NCBI GenBank assembly: GCA_002392915.1
Contig: DGHQ01000020.1
Span: 22,122-77,786 of the forward strand
DNA: 55,665 nt
Direction: 5' to 3'
From: Bacteroidales bacterium UBA3844
GTDB taxonomy: Bacteria; Bacteroidota; Bacteroidia; Bacteroidales; Paludibacteraceae
Shown piece after piece: positions 43,644 through 52,882 of this stretch (its first letter is position 1; each line of letters opens with the position of its first letter). The translations under genes were made by a program, and so were the position numbers. The notes under the pieces were generated by a model that was given only the letters and a program-made list of their open reading frames with translations, did no database searches and was not told the origin of the DNA.

Positions 43644-45020
43644 ATGCAGATGAAAAAATTGGTCTATTTCATATCGGCTTTGTTGTTGCTAACATGTTGC
43701 AACAAATCGGCGGACAACCAAAATTCGTCGCAGAATCAGTGTGTATCCACCCCAGATTCTATTCTCCGCGTCGCTACAATTTCTCGCTCCACATCATACT
43801 ATACCCTTCGTGGTGGTCACGAGATGGGATACGACTATGAGCTAAGCAAAGGGTTGGCGGAAAAGATGGGCAAACGTCTTGTGGTAAAAGTGGCGAAAAG
43901 CAACGAAGAGCTGATTTCAATGCTTGGCGATTCTGCCGACGTGTTGGCATTTCCAGTCGTGATCAACAAAGCCAATAAAGAGAAGATGGATTTTGTCGAC
44001 AAGGAGACAATAACACATCAGGTGATTGTGCAAAAGAAGAGGAAGTCCAACAAACAGAAACAGGATGTGCTCGACCTAATCGGCAAAAAAATCACTGTGG
44101 TGCAGGGATCCAAATATCACCACCGTCTGCTCAACCTTAACGACGAAATCGGCGGCGGCATGGAAATCAACGCCGTCTCCACAGATTACGACGAGGAGGC
44201 TCTCATCAAAATGGTGAGCAAAGGAGAGATTGAAATGACCGTGTGCGACAACGACATCGCCCAGCTTCAACGTCGCTACTATAGAAACCTCGACATTCAT
44301 CTTGAAGTATCGCACCCTCAACGCAATGCTTGGGCTGTAGCTAAAAATGATTCCGCCTTGCTAAAAGAGATAAATAGTTATTTCTCAGACAACGAAAAGA
44401 CAATCAACAGATTATACACAAAATACTATGAGCCGAAGGTAGCGAAAGACAAGAATAAAGATGTGCCTATCTTCATCGACGACAAACATATTTCCGTCTA
44501 CGACTCTATCTTCAAAAAACAAGCTGACAGCACAATCTGGGACTGGCGACTCCTGTCTGCCATCGCCTACACAGAGTCGCGTTTCAACCCTAACGCCGGA
44601 AGTTTTGCCGGGGCAAAAGGTCTGATGCAGCTGATGACAGAGACTATGCTTGCTCTTGGAGCTGACCCCAAAACGATGTTGGAGCCAGAGGAAAACCTAC
44701 GGTTGGGAATCGAATATCTCAGCCGCACATACCAACTCATGCAATCCGCGCGTACCAACGACGACCGCATCCGTCTGACCCTCGCAGCGTATAACGCCGG
44801 TCTCGGACATATCCGTGACGCGCAAACTTTGTGTGAACTGCATGGAGAGAATCCGGCAGAGTGGAAAGTGGTAAAAAGATATGTCAGGCTGCTGGCTTCT
44901 CCAGACTACTACAATCTCCCATCTGTCAAATGTGGATATCTTCGTGGTTCGGAAACGGCTGATTATGTAGACGACATCATGGATTTGTATGCCACATACA
45001 GGAGAAAATTCAAGAAATAA
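43644..45020 (+). CDS. MltF-like membrane-bound lytic transglycosylase
   Basis: 458 aa (456 from the second ATG, 43650). Lipoprotein signal MKKLVYFISALLLLTCC. N-terminal solute-binding (SBP_bac_3) domain, about 35-270 (STSYYTLRGGHEMGYDYELSKGLAEKMGKRLVVKV), then a lysozyme-like SLT domain with catalytic Glu in SAIAYTESRFNPNAGS, GAKGLMQLMTETMLALG and LAAYNAGLGHIRDA. Same architecture as E. coli MltF, which cleaves peptidoglycan to 1,6-anhydro products and responds to cell-wall fragments. Outer-membrane or periplasmic lipoprotein. The upstream -7 candidate CTATTTTG (about 43620) is weak. Confidence 0.88.
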   Translation: MQMKKLVYFISALLLLTCCNKSADNQNSSQNQCVSTPDSILRVATISRSTSYYTLRGGHEMGYDYELSKGLAEKMGKRLVVKVAKSNEELISMLGDSADVLAFPVVINKANKEKMDFVDKETITHQVIVQKKRKSNKQKQDVLDLIGKKITVVQGSKYHHRLLNLNDEIGGGMEINAVSTDYDEEALIKMVSKGEIEMTVCDNDIAQLQRRYYRNLDIHLEVSHPQRNAWAVAKNDSALLKEINSYFSDNEKTINRLYTKYYEPKVAKDKNKDVPIFIDDKHISVYDSIFKKQADSTIWDWRLLSAIAYTESRFNPNAGSFAGAKGLMQLMTETMLALGADPKTMLEPEENLRLGIEYLSRTYQLMQSARTNDDRIRLTLAAYNAGLGHIRDAQTLCELHGENPAEWKVVKRYVRLLASPDYYNLPSVKCGYLRGSETADYVDDIMDLYATYRRKFKK

Positions 45021-45068
45021 GACGGCTGGCAGCAATTTCTTTTTCAATTTATAAAGTTTCTTATTTCC

Positions 45069-45098
45069 TTTGAAATCAATCGAAAATCTATATCTTTG
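45069..45098 (+). promoter_or_regulatory. Promoter of the RhuM/PLD-like gene
   Basis: TTTG (45069-45072), 18-nt spacer, TATCTTTG (45091-45098). It rules out the longer open frame starting at 45070 and points to the ATG at 45130. Confidence 0.7.
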
Positions 45099-45129
45099 CA
45101 CTCGATTTCAAATTTTAATCAAAACTTAT

Positions 45130-46023
45130 ATGGATAGTAACAAGACAGAATCATGCAAGGGGGAAATCATCCTCTACCAACCCAACGGAAGTTTGAAACT
45201 AGAAGTGCAAATCGAAAACGACACGGTTTGGCTAACACAACAACAGATGGCAGAATTGTTTGGAGTCAAACAACCAGCTGTTTCAAAACATTTAAACAAT
45301 ATTTTCAAAGAAGGAGAATTAGATAAAGCCTCAGTTCATTCCATTTTGGAATATACTGCGGCAGACGGCAAATCATACAAAACTCAATTCTACAGTTTAG
45401 ATGCCATCCTTTCAGTTGGATATAGAGTCAACAGTAAAAACGCAACAAAATTTCGACAATGGGCAAACAAAATTCTCAAAGATTATCTTCTCCGTGGGTA
45501 TTCTGTCAACCGTCAACTTGTGGAACTACAAGGATATACGGATAACAGATTTCTCCAAATAGAAAAGCGTCTGGACGAGCATCAGCAACAGATAGATTTC
45601 TTCGTTCGCACAAACATACCGCCTCACGAAGGTTGCGTCTTCGAAGGTCATCTGTTGGAAGGACGTGAAGTAGCAGAAATGATTATAAAAAGTGCCAAAC
45701 ATGAGGTAATTTTAATTGACCCATACATAGGTTCTGACACTCTGCATATTCTTGAGGCAAGACAAAGAAACGTGTCCGCTACCATCTATACAGAAAAAGT
45801 CAACAACAACATACTAACTCTACAACACAACCATGAGACGGAATATGGAAAATGTCGTCGCATCAACATTTTTCAATACAAAACTAATTTTCACGACCGT
45901 TTCCTAATCATTGATGAAACCGTTTATCACTTCGGGGCTTCAATAAAAGACCTAGGAAAACGTCTGTTTGCATTCGACGTAATCCATCTGTCTAAAAGCT
46001 TGATTATGGGAGAAGTAGTGTGA
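45130..46023 (+). CDS. RhuM-family protein fused to a PLD-like domain
   Basis: 297 aa from the ATG at 45130 (MDSNKTESC). The N-terminal ~130 residues match the RhuM family (virulence protein RhuM / KilA-N-like): WLTQQQMAELFGVKQPAVSKHLNNIF is a helix-turn-helix-type element, then FYSLDAILSVGYRVNSKNATKFRQWANKIL. The C-terminal ~130 residues look like a phospholipase D-like half: EVILIDPYIGSDTLHIL and NFHDRFLIIDETVYHFGASIKDLG, where HxR replaces the HxK of active PLDs. Found on mobile islands and chromosomes; biological role unknown. Its 3' end is 18 nt from the convergent thioesterase gene. Confidence 0.85.
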   Translation: MDSNKTESCKGEIILYQPNGSLKLEVQIENDTVWLTQQQMAELFGVKQPAVSKHLNNIFKEGELDKASVHSILEYTAADGKSYKTQFYSLDAILSVGYRVNSKNATKFRQWANKILKDYLLRGYSVNRQLVELQGYTDNRFLQIEKRLDEHQQQIDFFVRTNIPPHEGCVFEGHLLEGREVAEMIIKSAKHEVILIDPYIGSDTLHILEARQRNVSATIYTEKVNNNILTLQHNHETEYGKCRRINIFQYKTNFHDRFLIIDETVYHFGASIKDLGKRLFAFDVIHLSKSLIMGEVV

Positions 46024-46041
46024 ACTGTAGAATTGAGAGGC

Positions 46042-46479
46042 TCAATTCGCCGAACCGAGTTCAAATTTGTTGATTTTATCACGCCATTTCTGAGAGACCA
46101 ACACTGATTGCTGGGTAGCCATATCAAAAGCACACATCACTCCGTGGCAAATGGTTTTAATGTTTCCTTTATCCTTATCCACAATCAATTGAAGAAGCTT
46201 GATACTTTTGTTGCCAATCTCTGTTATCTTAGTGCGGACTTCAATATTATCATTCATAAAAATCTGGTCGACGTAGCTGACATTGATATTCACGATCACA
46301 AACTGTGCGTCTTTCCAATCAACGACCCCATTGTTCATCGCCTCAAAATAGCGGACCTTTCCATAGTCCAGAAAAGAGATTTGCGAAGCATTGTTGACAT
46401 GTCCAAGCTGGTCGATGTCGTTGAATCTGATCTGTATGTCGACGCTATGGTTGAAGTGTATATTTTCTAATTCTTCCAT
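46042..46479 (-). CDS. Acyl-CoA thioesterase (4HBT, YbgC/FadM-like)
   Basis: 145 aa hotdog-fold thioesterase. The N-terminal IQIRFNDIDQLGHVNNASQISFLDYGKVRYFEAM contains the family's catalytic Asp (NDIDQLGHVNN). Members hydrolyse small- to medium-chain or aromatic acyl-CoAs. Cytoplasmic. Last in the run phoH-recF-DUF721, 38 nt after the DUF721 gene. Substrate unknown. Confidence 0.88.
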   Translation of the reverse strand: MEELENIHFNHSVDIQIRFNDIDQLGHVNNASQISFLDYGKVRYFEAMNNGVVDWKDAQFVIVNINVSYVDQIFMNDNIEVRTKITEIGNKSIKLLQLIVDKDKGNIKTICHGVMCAFDMATQQSVLVSQKWRDKINKFELGSAN

Positions 46480-46517
46480 CTTTCGTATTTTTTTGTATAA
46501 GCCATATCTACCCGTGT

Positions 46518-46811
46518 CTAAAAATGAATTGCCGACAACACGGAGGAGTCAATCTCAAACCTGTCGTGAATCTTCTTCAATATTTCACTTCGACGCATCA
46601 TCAGTTCATTACTTGCGGCAGGTGAAAGCATCGTGACATACAATTGTTTGTTTTTCATCATCATTCCCTGCGTATATTTCACGAATTCCTCTCCGACAAT
46701 TTCCGGCCATACCCGTTCAATGTCGAGTGCAAGCATATCCTCATCAAGTTTCACCCTATGCACATAATCCTGCAGCACAGATGATATGGTTATTGCATTC
46801 TTTCGTTTCAT
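46518..46811 (-). CDS. DUF721 (DciA-like) protein
   Basis: 97 aa. The segment WPEIVGEEFVKYTQGMMMKNKQLYVTMLSPAASNELMMRRSEILKKI follows the DUF721 pattern (W..IVG...A..T.....G.L.V...S....EL). Members in other phyla include DciA, which loads the replicative helicase DnaB. Here it overlaps recF by ATGA, the conserved recF-DUF721 pairing. Role in helicase loading in this phylum is inferred from family. Confidence 0.88.
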   Translation of the reverse strand: MKRKNAITISSVLQDYVHRVKLDEDMLALDIERVWPEIVGEEFVKYTQGMMMKNKQLYVTMLSPAASNELMMRRSEILKKIHDRFEIDSSVLSAIHF

Positions 46812-47941
46812 TTTTCCATTATTTTCACCGCCTTATCCTCGCTCAGACCATCATTTTCATTTATCTCGTAGACGGTGTAGGAAATATTCTCCGTCTTCTC
46901 GAGAAGCAATGTTATATGCTCTCGATTTGTATCGGAGATAAACACTTGCCCTGTACGTTTGGAATCACTGATGAATTCGATGATTCTAGCCATACGATGT
47001 TCATCCAGTTTGTCAAAAATATCATCGAGAAGAAGGATTGGTTTGACGTCGCTCTTCGCCACAAACATGTCTATCCAAGCGAATTTCAAAGCCAGAAGCA
47101 TCGTCTTCATTTCTCCCTGAGACGCGATTTTTTTTATCTTTCGTCCAGTGCGTTTGAAATTATAGTCATCACGATGCACTCCCCATGTCGTGAATCCTCG
47201 ACGTTGGTCTTCTCCACGCAACGAGCGTAGCATTGTGAGATAATCCGACTCCATCGTCTGGGAGCGGTATTCTATATCTACACCTTCTCCATCCTCCGTA
47301 TCGTAGGAGATTCTGCGGTACACCTCATCCACTTTGCCTTTGAATGTTTCTATAAATTGCTGGCGTGCATCTCTAAGAAATATTCCAGCCGACGCGAGTT
47401 TATCCTCATAACTTTCAAAAATGATCGGATCGACGTAGGTCTGCGATGTCAGCAGTGCGTTTCTTCCACGCAAAGCATTCTTATAGACAAGCAGAGCATC
47501 AAGATATTTGCGGTCGAACTGAGAGATACAGCCGTCGATAAACTTACGTCGCTCCTCTGAGGCTCCCTGAATAATCTCTATATCTTTCGGAGCCACCAAT
47601 ATCGCTGGAATCAGACCGATATGGTCTGACACTTTCTCATACTCCTTGCCATCCCTCTTGAGCATCTTTCTTCCTTTGTCGAGTGCGCAAGAGATGTCGA
47701 ATTCTGATTCTGCGCGATGATAATGGGCTTTCAACTGAAAACCTGTCTCCCCAAATGTAATATTATCCTTGTCGTCGCGATTTGACGGACTTTTTGAAAA
47801 TGACAGATAATATATGGAATCAATAATATTGGTCTTGCCGACACCGTTTTTGCCGATAAAGCAGTTGATATGCTTGGCAAATGTGAGGTCGGACCTGCGA
47901 ATATTGCGAAAATTATATATAGACAATCTATGTAGAAACAT
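46808..47941 (-). CDS. recF: DNA replication and repair protein RecF
   Basis: 377 aa, standard. SMC-like ATPase that helps load RecA at gaps and stalled forks. Seen: N-terminal HRLSIYNFRNIRRSDLTFAKHINCFIGKNGVGKTNIIDSIYYLSFSKS with Walker A GKNGVGKTN, and near the C-terminus RGFTTWGVHRDDYNF, SQGEMKTMLLALKFAW and LLLDDIFDKLDEHR (Walker B). The stop overlaps the DUF721 start; phoH ends 18 nt upstream, so the three genes are one operon. Confidence 0.96.
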   Translation of the reverse strand: MFLHRLSIYNFRNIRRSDLTFAKHINCFIGKNGVGKTNIIDSIYYLSFSKSPSNRDDKDNITFGETGFQLKAHYHRAESEFDISCALDKGRKMLKRDGKEYEKVSDHIGLIPAILVAPKDIEIIQGASEERRKFIDGCISQFDRKYLDALLVYKNALRGRNALLTSQTYVDPIIFESYEDKLASAGIFLRDARQQFIETFKGKVDEVYRRISYDTEDGEGVDIEYRSQTMESDYLTMLRSLRGEDQRRGFTTWGVHRDDYNFKRTGRKIKKIASQGEMKTMLLALKFAWIDMFVAKSDVKPILLLDDIFDKLDEHRMARIIEFISDSKRTGQVFISDTNREHITLLLEKTENISYTVYEINENDGLSEDKAVKIMEK

Positions 47942-47959
47942 ACTCCCGTCTACTGGATA

Positions 47960-48943
47960 TTACTCGTCGTCATCCTTTGGGGTGAGCGGAATGATCTTTT
48001 TTGCCTTCTTCGCGTCGTGTTTGGCATAAGCCTCAACGATTTTCTGCACGAGTTTGTGGCGGATGATGTCCTTGGCATTAAACTCTATCTTAGCTACCCC
48101 GTCGATATTCTTAAGCACACGTAAAGCCTCACCCAATCCCGAACGTTCCTTTGCAGGAAGGTCGATCTGGGTCATATCTCCTGTCACAACGATCTTACTA
48201 TGTTCTCCCATACGGGTAAGGAACATCTTAATTTGCTGAGTGGTGGTGTTTTGTGCCTCATCAAGGATGATAAAAGCGTCGGAAAGAGTACGTCCACGCA
48301 TAAATGCCAACGGAGCGATCTGGATGATTCCGTTCTCCATATAATCTTTCAGTTTGGCTCCAGGAATCATGTCCTGCAACGCATCGTAAAGAGGCTGCAA
48401 ATACGGATCTATCTTCTCCTTCATATCACCTGGAAGAAAACCGAGTTTTTCACCAGCCTCCACAGCAGGGCGGCTCAACACGATCTTCTTCACCTCTTTG
48501 TTTTTCAAAGCTCTTACAGCAGTAGCGATAGCGATATATGTTTTTCCGCTACCAGCAGGGCCGATAGAGAAGATAAGGTCGTTCTTCTCGTAGGCAGCCA
48601 TGAATTTCTTCTGAGTTGGAGTGCGAGCAGTGATTGGTTTACCATTTATACCATAGATAATCAGATTGTTCTCCACCTGGATTTTAGGTTCACTACCCTT
48701 GATATAGTCGATGATGACCTCCTCCGTCAACTTATTATAAGTGGCGCAGTATTTTTCCAGTTTGCCAATCACCTCCTCAATTACAGCGATTTCCTCCTCG
48801 TCGCCATGGATTTTAATTGCGGTACCTCTGGCAATTATTTTCACTTTGGGATACAAATCCTTGATCAGACGGATGTTAGAATTATTAACTCCGTAGAAAA
48901 TAGTGGGATCAGCCACTTCCAGCTCTATGATTTTTTCTATCAC
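47960..48943 (-). CDS. phoH: PhoH-family ATPase
   Basis: 327 aa. Walker A in IGPAGSGKTYIAIATAV, Walker B DAFIILDEAQN and TGDMTQIDLP; an N-terminal KH-like part binds nucleic acid in the family (about 1-100). PhoH2/PhoH proteins are predicted RNA-associated ATPases. Start is GTG at 48943 (translated MIEKIIEL), just after a -7 candidate (minus-strand TATTTTTG, 48971-48978). First gene of the phoH-recF-DUF721-thioesterase run. Confidence 0.93.
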   Translation of the reverse strand: MIEKIIELEVADPTIFYGVNNSNIRLIKDLYPKVKIIARGTAIKIHGDEEEIAVIEEVIGKLEKYCATYNKLTEEVIIDYIKGSEPKIQVENNLIIYGINGKPITARTPTQKKFMAAYEKNDLIFSIGPAGSGKTYIAIATAVRALKNKEVKKIVLSRPAVEAGEKLGFLPGDMKEKIDPYLQPLYDALQDMIPGAKLKDYMENGIIQIAPLAFMRGRTLSDAFIILDEAQNTTTQQIKMFLTRMGEHSKIVVTGDMTQIDLPAKERSGLGEALRVLKNIDGVAKIEFNAKDIIRHKLVQKIVEAYAKHDAKKAKKIIPLTPKDDDE

Positions 48944-49069
48944 TCTCTATGGTATAAATCTGTGTTTTGGCAAAAATACTTCTTTTTGGGGAAATATTAA
49001 AATGGAGAGGGAAAAAACGTTGGCGGTTAGCTTATAGCGGTTGGCAGTAGACTTTTTATTTTGAGAAAA

Positions 49070-49102
49070 TAAAAAAGGAGACGCCGCATACCCGACGTCT
49101 CC
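49070..49102 (-). terminator. Intrinsic terminator for the porin gene (minus strand)
   Basis: GGAGACG...CGTCTCC hairpin (49077-49102) followed on the minus strand by TTTTTTATTTT. Stem sequence belongs to the GAGACG repeat family. It lies 91 nt past the porin-like gene's stop and should also insulate phoH. Confidence 0.8.
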
Positions 49103-49192
49103 ACAAAATTAGTAATTCATCTTTACTCTAAATATGATTGACTTTAGAGAATAGCAGACAACATTCGTCTGCTGTCTTCATTTTCTGCATTC

Positions 49193-49822
49193 TTATTTGG
49201 AGAAAAAATAATAAGTGACATTGGCATGTGCATTGCCATAAACGACAGTAGGCTCAAAATCTGTTTCCGGATTCCAATCATAGCCCAAGCCAATCGACAA
49301 TCGTTCTCCGATATTCAGATTCACACCTGCTCCAAATGCGAAATCAAAAACCGGGTTGGTTTCATTATGGTCGACATCTAGCTGAGACTCCAAAATTCCA
49401 AACACTTTTGGAGCCAATCCGAAGTTATCGCTGAGCTTGAAGTTGTAACCGAAACTAACTGGCACCTTCAAATTCTTGATGTCTACATTATCCTCATACT
49501 CAACAGGAGCTGAGCTTGATTTCAATTTAATGTCGCTGCCAGTAGGGATCGTTGTTTTGTAATGATAACCCTCCAATGAGTATAGGACATTTGCTCCTAT
49601 GAACAAGTTGCCCTTATCGGAACCAGTAAAACGATGCTCGTAAGCAATACCAGCATTGAAACCAGACCTAGGAGAATGCTCTGTCTTTACTCCATAAGGA
49701 TCTCCAGTTAATTCTTCCATCTTCAGTGTAGATAAGTTGTAACCTCCCGTCACACCAAAATAATTCTGTGCGGAAGCACATACACTTGCTAGCATCAAGC
49801 CAGCGACAATCAATTTTTTCAT
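49193..49822 (-). CDS. Outer-membrane beta-barrel protein
   Basis: 209 aa. Signal peptide (MKKLIVAGLMLASVCASAQ), then alternating beta strands (NYFGVTGGYNLSTLKM, SGFNAGIAYEHRF, GNLFIGANVLYSLEGY, SFGYNFKLSDNFGLAPKVFGIL, GAGVNLNIGERLSIGLGYDW, HANVTYYFFSK) typical of the eight-stranded porin_family/OMP_b-brl group. The C-terminal aromatic YYFF fits an outer-membrane insertion signal. Ligand or function unknown. Single gene. Confidence 0.85.
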   Translation of the reverse strand: MKKLIVAGLMLASVCASAQNYFGVTGGYNLSTLKMEELTGDPYGVKTEHSPRSGFNAGIAYEHRFTGSDKGNLFIGANVLYSLEGYHYKTTIPTGSDIKLKSSSAPVEYEDNVDIKNLKVPVSFGYNFKLSDNFGLAPKVFGILESQLDVDHNETNPVFDFAFGAGVNLNIGERLSIGLGYDWNPETDFEPTVVYGNAHANVTYYFFSK

Positions 49823-50044
49823 GACAAAAATAATTTCACATGGGAAAGTTCATCTTCAGTATTCATCTACAGGCAATTTCCCAAGCCATATTTATAAATT
49901 TTGTTATTTTATCCGCATTTTACATTCGCATCTCATCATCTTCTTTTCTTCATTTACAAAACAAAAGTAAGACAAATTTCCAACAGAAACATTTTTTTAC
50001 AATTTTTTTAACAAAACAGACCAACAACTCATAAATTATGGCAC

Positions 50045-50070
50045 AAAAAAGGCATCCACGAAAGATGCCC
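50045..50070 (-). terminator. Intrinsic terminator (minus strand)
   Basis: GGCATC (50051-50056) and GATGCC (50064-50069) with a 7-nt loop, followed on the minus strand by TTTTTTGTGC. Lies 20 nt past the stop of the 50090 gene. Confidence 0.8.
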
Positions 50071-50089
50071 ATAAATATACATAATAACG

Positions 50090-50827
50090 TTATTTTTCAC
50101 AGACAGGACGGATACAACGTCCTCCGCTTCTGCCGCTACTTGCAACCTTTGGCCTACGCCGTGAGAAATCCAACGCATAAGAGAAATTTCCATTATCATA
50201 GCCCGTAGACGTCCAATAGTTGCCTGTCTCATCCGTGTCGTATAACTGAGAACCGAAGAAATATCCTTTTGCAGGAAGAAATATACTTTTTCCATTAGGT
50301 CCTGTCACCTTATAACCTTTCACTCCATTCTTCAGTCCCCACTCCCATTTACATTTTTTTATCAACTCCTCTGCCTCTTCTCTAGTCGGCATGCGCCAAT
50401 TCTTTCCTAGTTTTATGGTCGCCGCATCTTTTGTAGGAAGAAGAATATTATTTGAATCTATCACTTTCTTGGATCTCAATTCAGTTAGTGAATAGGAATA
50501 AGTGGCAGAATTGTTCGCATTGTAGTTTGCTTTTTTATTCAATTCTCCCCATGCATAGTAATTGCCAGGCTGTTCGGACTTTGACGCCCCCAAATTGCAT
50601 GATGCCCACTTCACAGAAAGTCCCATGTCGACAATCTTAAAGCCATCTTCTTCAACATTGAGAGTCTCGACCATATTATCGTTTGCAACAGCACACTGCT
50701 GCTCAGCAAGGGATGCTGTAATCTTTTCTATGTCGGCATTCGAATTGCGTGTCTCGCCACAGCCTATCAAAGACGCAACACACAACACACTGGAAACCGC
50801 CTTAAACTTTATCATTTTAACCTTCAT
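50090..50827 (-). CDS. FISUMP-like lipoprotein
   Basis: About 245 aa from the ATG at 50827 (MKVKMIKFKAVSSVL); the lipobox SLIGC is clear whichever start is used. An upstream run (MMEYMFGLKRKKKDR) from 50872 looks like leader, not signal. The body matches Bacteroidetes proteins of the Fibrobacter succinogenes major paralogous (FISUMP) type: VDMGLSVKWASCNLGASKSEQPGNYYAWGELN, NWRMPTREEAEELIKKCKWEW, GYFFGSQLYDTDETGNYWTST and the tail SGGRCIRPVCEK. Surface lipoprotein of unknown function. The upstream TPR gene's stop is 80 nt away on the same strand. Confidence 0.85.
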   Translation of the reverse strand: MKVKMIKFKAVSSVLCVASLIGCGETRNSNADIEKITASLAEQQCAVANDNMVETLNVEEDGFKIVDMGLSVKWASCNLGASKSEQPGNYYAWGELNKKANYNANNSATYSYSLTELRSKKVIDSNNILLPTKDAATIKLGKNWRMPTREEAEELIKKCKWEWGLKNGVKGYKVTGPNGKSIFLPAKGYFFGSQLYDTDETGNYWTSTGYDNGNFSYALDFSRRRPKVASSGRSGGRCIRPVCEK

Positions 50828-50906
50828 CCTATCCTTTTTTTTCCTCTTTAGTCCAAACATATATTCCATCAATCAACTGTTGAAAAAGTCAAACCTTTAT
50901 TTTCGA

Positions 50907-51722
50907 TCACTTTTTGAATTTACTGTTTTTCAACATGTTCTTTGCATTTTCACTTCCTAGTTTAGCAGCCTTTTCATAGTATTTTTTTGACTTTTCAAGG
51001 TTGCCATTATGAGAATAGTGGAATGCTAAGTTTTCAACTGCAGGAAGGTATTTTTCATCAATAGAAATAGACTTCAAAAACATTTTTTCTGCCTCGTCAG
51101 GCTGGCTTTTAAATGCATAAGCCAAACCTAGGTAATTATACACATCTGCCAGATTAGGATTTTCATCGAGAACCATCTCTAAATTAAGAATCGCATCATC
51201 CAAATCACGGTTGTCTATCTGTACAACTGCCAGATTTTTTCGGGCTAACACATAGTGTGGATCGAGAAGTATAGCACGCTCAAAGTTTGCCTGAGCTTCG
51301 TTGACATTTTCCACCGCACGGAATGCGCACCCTAAAGCGTTATGGAGTTTGGCATTGTCTGGGATATATTCCATCTGTGTTCTTAGACGTGATATTGCCA
51401 ACGGTGCAGAACCTCCATTCATAAGCACGTCTGCCGATCCTACAATTGCGTCGACATACATACTGTCTAGAGAAATAGCTTGATCATAGCTATATTGAGC
51501 AAAAGATGAATCATTCAAACCTAGATATGCGTCTCCTAGACATTTATACACGACCGGATTAGTCCTATCCTTCTTCATATATGCCTCACACATCTCTTTT
51601 GCAGTATTCCAATCTTCTTTTTCACACGCCTCCTGTATATCTTCTACAGTAGCGTCTGAAACATTCTTACATGAAGACAGAATTGTCACTGCAACAGCTA
51701 TAAAAAAAATCAGTTTTTTCAT
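50907..51722 (-). CDS. TPR-repeat lipoprotein
   Basis: 271 aa. Lipoprotein signal MKKLIFFIAVAVTILSSC (lipobox Cys18). Six or so tetratricopeptide repeats follow (WNTAKEMCEAYMKKDRTNP, VVYKCLGDAYLGLNDSSFAQYSYDQAI, VNEAQANFERAILLDPHY, DAILNLEMVLDENPNL, DEAEKMFLKSISIDEKYL, LEKSKKYYEKAAKLG). Probably a periplasmic scaffold. No partner is evident; neighbours are the FISUMP-like gene and the TerB/DnaJ-type gene on the same strand. Confidence 0.87.
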   Translation of the reverse strand: MKKLIFFIAVAVTILSSCKNVSDATVEDIQEACEKEDWNTAKEMCEAYMKKDRTNPVVYKCLGDAYLGLNDSSFAQYSYDQAISLDSMYVDAIVGSADVLMNGGSAPLAISRLRTQMEYIPDNAKLHNALGCAFRAVENVNEAQANFERAILLDPHYVLARKNLAVVQIDNRDLDDAILNLEMVLDENPNLADVYNYLGLAYAFKSQPDEAEKMFLKSISIDEKYLPAVENLAFHYSHNGNLEKSKKYYEKAAKLGSENAKNMLKNSKFKK

Positions 51723-51823
51723 TGTCTGAACACATTTTTCACAAAAATAGAAATTTGTTTTTACACTTCATACGACTCCGCATCCTATTTATTAACATTT
51801 ATTAACAAAAAACCGCGTTTTTA

Positions 51824-51854
51824 TAAAAAAAAGCGAAGTCTTCCGACTCCGCTT
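51824..51854 (-). terminator. Intrinsic terminator (minus strand)
   Basis: AAGCGAAGTC-TTCC-GACTCCGCTT (51831-51854) with a T run on the minus strand side (A run at 51824-51832). It lies 120 nt past the DnaJ-type gene stop and ahead of the TPR lipoprotein gene. Confidence 0.8.
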
Positions 51855-51973
51855 ACACTTTCTCCATACCTTAGTATCTGCTTTTACGTATGAGTATCTC
51901 GATGGATCAACATCTAAATACCAATATGTTACAGCAAAAAGTGTGCCAATTCTTAATTCTTCACTTTTAATTC

Positions 51974-52882
51974 TTAATTTCTCACTTTCTCATACGCCTC
52001 ATTGATTCTCGCCATCAGCTCCTCACACTCCCTCACACGTCCGGCATTCTTCGGCAGATCTGGATGGTGCTGCAACGCCAAATTGTGATAAGCACGTTTG
52101 ATTTCCTGGTCAGACGCACCCTCTTCCAAACCCAAGATTGCAAAGTAGGCTTTCAATTGAGAGACGGGAATCTCTCGCGTCGACGATGCATTTCTTGGAT
52201 CATCATCATCGAATTCAGTACGAAGTGGTCCATAACGTTTTATGAAAAAGTCGAAGTAATTTTTGTTGAATTTCAACTGCTTCATTATATCCATCAGCAG
52301 ATTCCACTCATCGATATGAATTCCGTCGTCTACCACAGCAAGTTTGAATAATTTATCAACGAAGAATTGACGATACGACATTGACTTTTTATTCAAAATT
52401 TGAATCGCAAGGTCAAAATCTGAGCTATAATACTTTTTATCAAAATTGAACTTTTTCTCAAACGTCTCGTAATACGATCCTCCTTCAAAACCTGTAGATG
52501 TGCACCATCCATTTATTTGTTTCTTTTGTTCAGATCGAGCGTTCGGGTTCAACTGACATACCTTTTGCACTAACGGATAAAGTTCTTCGATAATTGGATT
52601 CTCCATTATCGAAAGATATCGGCGTGAAGCCTGTTCTTCACTCATGCCTAGCTCTGCCTCATTTCTGATCTTTCTGGCTGTTGAGCTTCTTATCATCAAT
52701 ATAATTTTAAACAATGCCAATGCAGCAAATATACAAGCCACCTTATATTCTCCGACTAACAAGAAGATTATAAAGAAGCCACAAGAAAACATTATTATTG
52801 CCGCAGACGCAATCAAAAGAGATCCACTTTTTTCAAGACCATTATATGCTTTTACAAATTCTTTATCAGACAAGTTCTTCAT
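51974..52882 (-). CDS. DjlA-like protein: membrane, TerB-like and DnaJ domains
   Basis: 302 aa. N-terminal membrane hairpin (about 21-58: GSLLIASAAIIMFSCGFFIIFLLVGEY, VACIFAALALFKIILMI), a helical TerB-like middle (about 120-230, including KLAVVDDGIHIDEWNLLMDIMKQL) and a C-terminal J domain (about 237-302) with the HPD motif (ALQHHPDLPKN). HPD stimulates DnaK. The order matches DjlA, a membrane-anchored Hsp70 co-chaperone, but with two short N-terminal helices. The coding region is flanked by near-identical 26/27-bp repeats (51955-51980 and 52887-52913), the left covering the stop codon. Confidence 0.85.
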   Translation of the reverse strand: MKNLSDKEFVKAYNGLEKSGSLLIASAAIIMFSCGFFIIFLLVGEYKVACIFAALALFKIILMIRSSTARKIRNEAELGMSEEQASRRYLSIMENPIIEELYPLVQKVCQLNPNARSEQKKQINGWCTSTGFEGGSYYETFEKKFNFDKKYYSSDFDLAIQILNKKSMSYRQFFVDKLFKLAVVDDGIHIDEWNLLMDIMKQLKFNKNYFDFFIKRYGPLRTEFDDDDPRNASSTREIPVSQLKAYFAILGLEEGASDQEIKRAYHNLALQHHPDLPKNAGRVRECEELMARINEAYEKVRN

